Assembly (NCBI RefSeq): GCF_050436995.1
Contig: NC_134763.1
Location: 9,481,001-9,545,000 of the forward strand
Direction: 5' to 3'
Origin: Anticarsia gemmatalis
Taxonomy: Eukaryota; Arthropoda; Insecta; Lepidoptera; Erebidae
DNA: 64,000 nucleotides
Shown here: piece after piece, positions 56,171 through 64,000 of the stretch
How the letters are laid out: every line of letters begins with the position of its first letter
Position numbering within the stretch: the stretch's first letter is position 1
The notes under the pieces: model-generated
The model's input: only the letters and a program-made list of their open reading frames with translations
Told to the model about the DNA's origin: nothing
Databases searched by the model: none
Program-made: the position numbers and the translations under genes

Positions 56171-58684
56171 TATAGATATGAATAAAATATACTAATCGTA
56201 TAAAATTTTGACTAAGTCTAGATTTGACTACAATTTCTGCAACGCCAATCAGTCTTGTTTCGCAATAATGGCTACTACATATCATTCCTGATATTTATAT
56301 CAAAACATGTATGATAGTTTTACTCCTCGCCGTAATACCAGTGAAGAAAGAACTTTGTAATCGTGTTTAGAAACCGCTAAGAAAGTAAGAGTGACGGGGT
56401 TACAAGTTGTGGGAACTCCGCTCACGTACACTCGTATCGGTTACAAATAGTGAACGATAAACAAGTACTTTGAACACCCTGTTTGTATGAAACTATTGGT
56501 GTTTGTGTCGTAATCTGTTTATGTATAGTAAACTGTTGGCTTATAAATTTGAGAGTTATTTTAGGGCTTACATTAGGGCTTATACAGGCAGGCTTAAATA
56601 AAAAGAACTTGTGTCCCTTTTTCACAGTGCAAACAATTATTGGGTCATAATTATATTTATTCACTATATACATGTGAATAAATATTCAGCTTTTACCACC
56701 ATTAATTTATGTTTCATTATTATATTAGGTACCCATGTAACAGGGTAAGCCGTATTCAGTTTAAATCAGTAGACTGACATTCATATCCCTCGATATTTAC
56801 CTTGGATATTCTACAGTTAGCCACTGAAACAAAATTTATTTTTATCAGTACTGAAGCAATACGTTATAGACAGTCACCTCAAACACCATTAAACAACCAA
56901 TAATCGACATGTCAAAGCTTCCCCATCATTCACGACAGTTTCTCACGTCATAATGAAACCAATTAAACAACCACATCCGAGTACCTCACATCGTTGCGAC
57001 ATAACTTATGTCAAGAGTGGACGTAGTGCGCCTGAATTGATTGCTACAAACATTAACCCAATTTTAGGCACGTCTACGTATTTATTACTCGTGTACTTGT
57101 TATTGATTGACTTTTCAATCTGCATGTTTGATTTTAAACCTGGATTTTTGCTATAATTTAGAGCATATTGAGGTGAATGTCAAAGCAGTTTAGCTGCTGG
57201 AAAATTTGGTTCTTAAAAGGAACGGTAATTGATTGCAGCTTCGCAGACCACTAATAATTTTCAATTACCTTTGATTTATTTTATTAAATATTGGAGATTA
57301 AAAAGAAATGCTTATATGTATTCCTTATTTTCTAAATATTTATAATTTTTTGTGTGAGTGAACAAATAATTAGCTTTTTTCGCACTTAAACCGCAACGTA
57401 TTTTTTCTATTGATCCACATTTTGAGATAAAATATTCGAGTCAGCTTTTATGGAATCGAAGCAAAATTTGATCAACGTCCATGTTCCAAAAAAAAACTAC
57501 TTTTATTATGTCCATCTATGGAATTGAAAAACAAAAGAAGTATTTTTTTGTAAACAATTATATTTACAAAGGCTGCAATGTCGATACAGCTGTTTTTCAA
57601 AGATGTTGTTCGTACCCTTCATAGTTAGATCTTCGGCTGAAGATAGTTCGTTAGCGTAAGCTATTGTCATGCCAAGAAGTCATCATAGCATCTCAGATTG
57701 GACACTGTGTCAGAAAATTGACCACAAGGTAAGGTTTAAGCCTAAGACGTAGTCTAAGATAACATTTTGAAGGCTTGAAGATGCTGAGCTTTTGTGTTCG
57801 GGATAAAAGGGAAAGTTCACTGAGATCCTGTGGAAGTTTATAGTAAACATAATTGTTGACTGTTTTCACGATAATAATATAATACCAGTCCTTAAAGTGA
57901 CAGTTTTCAAGTTATCAGATTATGACGGGTTTTACGTCTTTAAAATTGTGTTACTCTAATACGATGAGCACTGCTTTTTCAATTATTTTATGTGTATACT
58001 AGTCATTTTGTATACGCAGACAGAATGAAAAACTTTACTCAAACAAGGTCCCTAAATAGTAAAGACTGCGTAAATAAGATTTTTACTAGTAAGAGCAAAA
58101 GTCCCAATAATATATAATTGAATTACTTAAATCAGCAAGCTTACAGACGTTCAGACTATAAATCCAAATTTCAAGATTTTACCGTCAAATAAATCAAAAT
58201 GAATAAAGAAAATCAACCCGAATTTTCTCGACTAATTTAAGACGCGCCTAAATTAAAACTACGGTACAAAAAAATTGGATTTTTTTTCCTTCAAAAACCT
58301 GGGCATAATACGTCGTCTGAAAAGGCTTTTGAAAGGCTATGCACGTCTGAACCTGGCTTTGTGTCTTGTAATGATTTTTTTTATAGAGCTCCTTCTATAT
58401 GGGCGGTTCATTAACTGAGATAAGGCGTTCGTGTATTATTTCTAGACATGGCTAGTCTCTTTGAGATCATGTTTCTAATTGAGGGCCCTTTTACGCAGTT
58501 TTAATTAAAGAAGTTGAAAACTAGAGGTGTTTTTAAGATTTAGGGTTTATTTAAAAGATCTGAAAGACAAAATAAAATAGGTTTTCTTGTTGTCAAGGGT
58601 ATCGTGGAGCTACTTATATTTTTTAATGACATGGAGTTTAGTTAGATAGGTTATGTCATTTACTTTTGTTTTGTTATTTAAAAT
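56171..58684. other. No recognisable gene
   Basis: AT-rich DNA. Open frames of 67 codons (56953-57156, plus) and 83 codons (56422-56673, minus) lack recognisable domains. Nothing else could be identified. Confidence 0.4.
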
Positions 58685-58795
58685 TCTAGTTCTATGTACG
58701 GAGCAAACCTATTGCCTTATACCCGGAACGATTAAAAAACTAATAGCACTTAGCCCTACCTGGGTATCAAACCTAGCGTGAGACATTTGTAGTAA
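58685..58795 (-). mobile_element. S2 SINE remnant
   Basis: 'CGGAGCAAACCTATTGCCTT', 'ATACCCGGAACGATTAAAAA', 'AGCACTTAGCCCTACCTGGG' and 'TATCAAACCTAGCGTGAGAC' follow the S2 order (body, then B-box complement). Strongly mutated. Confidence 0.5.
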
Positions 58796-60014
58796 TGTGA
58801 TTAATTATAAACTTTAAGAATCGAAATTATAAGCAAAAATGATCTTTGAGTATTAACTTAAAATTATATAAAAAATATGCGCTTCATATTTTCGCCGAAA
58901 TTATTTTCAATTAAAATTTCTTCAGCTCATTATAGTTGGCATGCCATGGAATATTTGTACCGTCACCGCGTCGACTGTTGTACCTACTTAAAATGGGAAA
59001 TTCGTTATTTGTTTAAATTCCAAAGCTTCCATGTAAAGTAAATTGGTCACCTGTGAGTCCAGTTTCACAAAAGACATTTCCTGTCAAAAACTAGACGTTA
59101 GTGTAGGAATAAAACTATGTTTATTTTTACATATAATGAGTTTCCTCGTTGTTTTATGAGTACATTTTTTTATTTATAAAACACTTATTTATAATGGTAT
59201 TTTCGGATATTACTGTACATTGGGTTGCTGTACATTATTATCCCCTGTAATCTAACATTTTTCAAGCAAGTCTGTGCGATTTCTCAAAATGTTTATTTCA
59301 AGTAGACGTTTAAGTCATAAGTGTGTTCATCAAAATGGATTGCTATATTTATATAACGATTCTTTAAGTGAGCATGAAATTATGAAAACATATTATTATT
59401 TAAGTATAAAAGATAAATATAAATACGATATAATGAATTCAAACGAACGAAACCCTAAATCACAATGGAAAATTAACATAGTCCTACCTAGATACAGTAA
59501 CACAGACTAATCGAGCTATGAATGGAACTATTGTATTCACCCTCATACTATATTCTAGTCACTAAAACACACAGGTCAAATACAAACAAAACATCTCACT
59601 ATCAACCATTTCCTTTACAATGGAAATCACAATGAAATATCACCAGTAATTTGATATGAACTAGTAATACTATAGTCCAACAACTTAGTAGAGAACCTTG
59701 TATGTAACGTTCGCGGCTGTCGAAGGTATAAAAAATGGATTTAGAACATCAGTGTTATGTGACTTATATAGCTGACGGTGGTCTGTTTTATACATATACT
59801 TTATTTTGGAAATACAAATAATTGTTTTTTTAGATTACGACCCACGTCTAGCAATATAACAGTAATCGGTAAAAAAATTGGGGTTAGTTGGGTTAGTAAT
59901 GGCATTAATCGTGCATGCGAAGGCTTTCAACTAAGTTGTCGTACTATACGTATTATCAAACTGTAAATGGATACCCAGTTCTCATCTAGTGAACATTAAT
60001 CATGTTTACAACGC
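58796..60014. other. Nothing recognisable
   Basis: AT-rich DNA with short frames only (59274-59510 and 59778-59966, plus). Confidence 0.4.
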
Positions 60015-60120
60015 AAATAATTGTTGGAGGACGATCGAGGTCGAATTGAGACAAAGATTCGGACGGTACGTGCGGAATTTCCTCCCTATCCGGCCAACAC
60101 TATAGTCAAAGGGGGTATAC
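60015..60120. other. GC-richer patch, unknown
   Basis: 'GGACGATCGAGGTCGAATTG', 'GGACGGTACGTGCGGAATTT' and 'CCCTATCCGGCCAACACT'. No frame or repeat recognised. Confidence 0.35.
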
Positions 60121-60177
60121 TAATTGTTGTTTAGTAACATTTTAATAATCATTCCCAAATAAATGAATGTTACCCAT

Positions 60178-60290
60178 AACTGACCCGCTACTGGACAGGA
60201 TCCTTCCCACAAAGTGAGTAAGGGAGTGGAGTCCACTATGCAGTCCCTGCTTGCTCGAAGACGTTGCTACTTTTTAAGAACTGAACTGAG
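60178..60290 (+). mobile_element. LINE-type fragment
   Basis: 'GACCCGCTACTGGACAGGAT', 'CCCACAAAGTGAGTAAGGGA' and 'GTCCACTATGCAGTCCCTGC' read like part of a LINE 3' region. Recall only, with no second copy in this window. Confidence 0.4.
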
Positions 60291-62648
60291 CTAACTGCCT
60301 AAAAAAATTGTAAGACATTTATGACTAACACAATGAATATAAGTAAATTATGGCACAGGACATACAGATTTGGAAAGAAAAAATTGAAAAAATCATAGAC
60401 ATAATATATTTTAACCCCCTCATATTTTCAGTTAATCAGAGCAGAGTAAATACAAGCAAAATGCATTTGTTTTAAAGAAGCATATTAATTATTCTGAAAC
60501 TTGTTAGGCATAATTTACTTATGCGGCTTAATTTAGAATCTGAAAGTTCAAGTTTTTGAGTTAGAGTAATTATTTGATGTGTGCTTTAAATAATGTAAAA
60601 GAGTATGAAGATGAATATGTTTTTCATATATGTGAATGTGGTTTGTTCGTAAATTTTAAGTAAGAACCATATTTAATAAATACGTATAAAATAATCACAA
60701 ATCGATTACCATATTATATTGCAAAACTTTTTTAATACTTTACATATTTCATCGTTGTGCAGTCTTTGCCCTTTTCCAAAAACATATCTTTCCTCCAGTC
60801 AAATAACTTATAAATCGTTTAAACTTTTAAAATACAGAATTTTCATAATAACAAAAATCTAAATCCGTTCAAAATACATGGACTTTTACGAATCTATTTT
60901 CAAATCTGTAAAATAAAACATTCAATTCAATACAAAACTTATATAAAGGTAGTACATAAGCATTCATCACTGTGTTTAACAGGCGATTAAATATCTTTGT
61001 TTCCACAAGGGAATACGATGCTGGCATAATTTCTCCTTTTAATTTTATTATCACGAATATTTTTCCTTCCTCCCTCGTGGCATTAGAAAATATCGTAGAA
61101 AATGAACAATCAACATTGAGACTCTTTGTTTTAACATCCTTATGTACCTGTGTATATATATGTAGACCGTTTGAATGGTGATTGGAATTTTCTTATTAAG
61201 GATATGCTTTTGAAGTAGCGCAGTTTTTTTGTCTTTTTGAAATCTGAGTACCTCTTCCTGCTCTTTTTATACTAAGTTTTTTATATAAAACAGCTGCGTC
61301 TGTGTTTGTGTATTTGAAAGATGAGGAACACTTTCTTATTTTCTTACTAGGTATTTTACAATGACATGAGAAAACTTTTTTTGTAATGTATGAGTCTGCA
61401 GCCCAAAGATTCCGGTTTAAAACCGGAGTAAGTTTAAAATCTGGCCATATATTTAGTTTTTCTGTGCAGAAATATTCGGTGACACTCTTAAGAAGTAGGA
61501 GTCAGGTCTTCTGACGTCGTCTTCTTCAAATTAATCTTATACAAATAGAACGTTGTCCGACTCGGGAACAGAACTTAAACTCGAGATCCAGATTAAAATA
61601 CTCTAGTGATAATTTAAAGGAGCTGTCAAAAATTTTAAACTCACCAACTCGAAATTCTATCTCTCGATTCAGGTGAGAAACGGGTGAGTTTAAAACACAT
61701 AGTACACCTCCACCGTTAGATATCATGATTTATTTGGCAATTAATTTTGTAACGGTTGTAAAGGGTGGGACCCGATACTTATAACAGTTTTAGGGGATTT
61801 CGGTGGCTGATTCATTTGAATTTTGTTGTAAAGGCGCTGAATACCAATAATGCCCGTTTAGCTATGTATGTTTGTGTATCGTAATTTCATCGCAAAAAAT
61901 GAAAAGATTATTTTGACTGGGTCGAAGTGCTAATTGATATTTTAGTAATCTTTTAGGATGTTAGTCTATATTTTACCGTGTTGTTCACTCTTGTATGGCG
62001 CACAGGATATATACCCATGATAAAGAGAACCCTTTAAATCTCTATGTACATCTTTGACGTATGAAATACAAAGATTTCATGTATTTTTTTCAATTATTTT
62101 TACATAGCAATACCAGATAAGTAATTGATAAACTTAACCATCAACTCCCTCTCTTAAAAAATACTAAAAAAGTGGCACATGCTACAATTCAAAGACACTC
62201 ATATATTTTTCACATAAAATATGTCGATGGCAACTCAATAATAGCATCGCAAGTGGTTCGTGATTGCCTTTTTACTCATAATGAATACCATTCACTTGCC
62301 AGTAAAAGCATACCTGTAATTTCTCGTATCTTTTTAATTTATGATATTTTCTATACAAAAACCTTTTAGTTTAATGTGCTATTATATCGAAAAAAGCCGA
62401 TTGTTTATTTTACTAGAAAATACATTTTAGGATGAAAATATTGAGTCTAAAAAGTGACTGAAAATAATTTTAGTAATAATCATCAGAGACAAAAATTACT
62501 TAATCATATTTTTTTTTATTAAATTTCTTCTTTAAGTCACTGAAGGATTGGCAGTCTATCACTGAGTAGACGTGTAGATACAAAGACTGCATTTCAGAAA
62601 CAATGCACATAATATTCCTATTATTACTAAACTCATTGTATCCCTACG
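60291..62648. other. No recognisable gene
   Basis: AT-rich DNA. Short frames (60869-61054 and 61526-61726 minus; 60972-61181 and 62172-62369 plus) lack domains. A small dyad GGTTTAAAACC occurs at 61413-61423. Confidence 0.42.
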
Positions 62649-62754
62649 TTTCAAACACACGTTACACATAAAAAAGCCAGTAACCAAACCATGAAAGCGT
62701 AGAGCTAGTAATTTGTCTCGCATTTACAGTCGCGGCGAGTGGTTGCATAAATTT
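62649..62754 (+). repeat. Triplicated block, copy 1
   Basis: Contains the leader 'TTTCAAACACACGTTACACA', then the core 'AAACCATGAAAGCGTAGAGC', 'TAGTAATTTGTCTCGCATTT' and 'ACAGTCGCGGCGAGTGGTTG'. The match to the others stops at 'ATAAATTT'. It differs from copies 2 and 3 at only two core positions over about 80 bp. Unknown function. Confidence 0.85.
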
Positions 62755-63144
62755 ATACATCAGGGCCACCTTTGGGCATAACTTAGTTCTAATTAGTCGA
62801 ATACAATGTCTTTCTAAGGTACTAAGAGACGACTACTAGATACCAGGTATGTTACCACTAAATTCCTATTGAGAACATTTCAACACTTATTGGAAAATCC
62901 CAATACTTTATCAAAGTGTCCGACTCTGTTTCAAATCCAAACCCTTATGATCTGCACTCGCTCATTCTATCTCTTGCATCACAGAGCTAATCTATTAAAT
63001 TTCTTTTAATTATGAATACAAAATAACTGTCACTAAAGGAGGTGTTAGCCTATTTTCATCAGGGATTAGATGTGTGATAGTAGTTGTCACTATAAATGCT
63101 GCATCTCAGTCACAACACACACATTTCGAACACGTTATTCTAAT

Positions 63145-63266
63145 AAAAAAGCCAGTAAGCAAACCATGAAAGCGTAGAGCTAGTAATTTGTCTCGCATTT
63201 ACAGTCGTGGCGAGTGGTTGCATAAATTTGCACCAGCCGACGTTTGCGATGCACAATGAGCTTTTA
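63145..63266 (+). repeat. Triplicated block, copy 2
   Basis: Core as in copy 1, extended by 'GCACCAGCCGACGTTTGCGA' and 'TGCACAATGAGCTTTTA'. The core is far less AT-rich than its flanks. It is followed at 63277-63325 by a tail segment that recurs at 63951-64000. Confidence 0.88.
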
Positions 63267-63276
63267 TTATGACAAA

Positions 63277-63325
63277 ATTATGACAATATTAAATATGTAT
63301 TCTTCCTCAATATTACAGCTTTCAC
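63277..63325 (+). repeat. Tail segment of the triplicated region, copy 1
   Basis: 'ATTATGACAATATTAAATAT', 'CCTCAATATTACAGCTTTCA'. Repeated with few changes at 63951-64000. Confidence 0.8.
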
Positions 63326-63419
63326 GTTCACCTTAAGACTTAAGGTACGGACGATGACGAAGATTTATGAATTTTATTTAGTCTTAAGTGGTCACCATTA
63401 AATGATATATACACACACA

Positions 63420-63562
63420 TTTCAAACACACGTTACACATAAAAACGCCAGTAAGCAAACCATGAAAGCGTAGAGCTAGTAATTTGTCTCGCATTTACAG
63501 TCGTGGCGAGTGGTTGCATAAATTTGCACCAGCCGACGTTTGCGATGCACAATGAGCTTTTA
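63420..63562 (+). repeat. Triplicated block, copy 3
   Basis: Has both the leader seen in copy 1 and the extension seen in copy 2, and is practically identical to copy 2 over about 115 bp of core. It lies 296 bp after copy 2, and copy 2 lies 475 bp after copy 1. Confidence 0.88.
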
Positions 63563-63950
63563 ATGTGCCCCGATGCGGTGTTCTGTTTATTAGCACATAC
63601 AGGTTTCACTGGCGATTGATTAAGGGGAAAGGTGATTTGAATTGGGAATTAGATGGATGGGGTGTGACGGGATAAGGGTTGGAGTTTTGAAGAGTGACTA
63701 TTGCGAAAATTATTGTTAGAAAAATGCTTTGATGATGAATTTTACTTCAGAATTTGGTTTATATGTCAAGGAAAAGTTGTCTTGCTTGTGGTACTGTATT
63801 CAAATAAATTGTAAATTTGTATGTTTTTTTTTTAGATTACGGTGGTCTCACTAAGAATTTGGAATAATTGAAGATCATTTTGATGTCAATGCTCCATGTT
63901 AGGACCAAACACCATTTAAATTTGTCCATGTTCATTTTGGTTTTTACAGA
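63563..63950. other. Spacer within the repeated region
   Basis: Unique sequence within this window between block copy 3 and the second tail segment. It has GC-richer parts near 63566-63590 and 63650-63690. No gene seen. Confidence 0.4.
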
Positions 63951-64000
63951 ATTATGACAACATTAAAAAATACATTTTACCTCAATATAACAGCTTTCAC
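63951..64000 (+). repeat. Tail segment, copy 2, cut by window end
   Basis: Matches 63277-63325 and runs to the last base, so the repeated region probably continues beyond the window. Confidence 0.8.

Noticed and set aside
62649..63562. A minus-strand frame open through all three copies of the triplicated block
   Set aside because: It stays open in each copy, but the three differences seen between copies in the shared core all change the amino acid and none is silent. That is not what selection on a protein would leave, and the frame lacks a good start.

Overview
This window looks like nuclear DNA from a moth or butterfly (Lepidoptera). It is AT-rich, shows no bacterial gene organisation, and carries dispersed repeats of kinds I associate with lepidopteran genomes: LINE 3' tails with a 'TAGCTGACCCGCGCAACTT' block, SINEs beginning near 'TGGCTTAGTTAACAACAGCC', a tRNA-headed SINE with a 'GGGGGCGAGCCTATTGCC' block, and several MITE families. 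The order is inferred from memory of these repeats, not from a search.

I recognise no protein-coding gene, no tRNA or rRNA gene and no CRISPR array. The two longest open frames (minus strand, 9555-9947 and 44794-45372) are microsatellites read as protein. The other open frames are short, have no recognisable domain, and often overlap repeats. The stretch is best read as a gene desert or part of a very long intron.

Layout. 1-8.5 kb: MITE fragments, a LINE tail, a 5S-like SINE with a strong stem-loop, and a 151-bp hAT-type MITE with a perfect 8-bp target duplication. 8.97-11.0 kb and 44.2-46.4 kb: two near-identical 2-kb non-autonomous inverted-terminal-repeat elements in the same orientation, each with a central AT microsatellite (5-bp period in one, about 9-bp in the other) and a roughly 157-bp palindrome. 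The second sits in a repeat whose uninterrupted copy lies 400 bp downstream, which gives an empty-site comparison and a 2-bp target duplication. 13.4-14.7 kb: a LINE-like element ending in two identical 93-bp tandem units. 16-21 kb: SINEs, a triad of short palindromes and MITE or LINE fragments. 21-34 kb: mostly unassigned AT-rich DNA with LINE tails, a fold-back MITE, a tandem duplication and GC-rich islands. 34.9-40.9 kb: a direct repeat flanking a SINE remnant, a MITE with perfect 46-bp inverted repeats, a 467-bp fold-back with 190-bp arms, and a LINE-like tail with an 8-bp tandem repeat and a perfect GC hairpin. 46.9-62.6 kb: SINE and LINE remnants, another inverted-repeat element, and a pair of converging LINE tails. 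62.6-64 kb: a locally triplicated, strongly conserved block that continues past the window end.

Most of the annotation concerns mobile DNA and its after-effects. The least explained items are the triplicated block at the right end, the 190-bp-arm fold-back, and the 2-kb element family. No cooperating gene system is visible.
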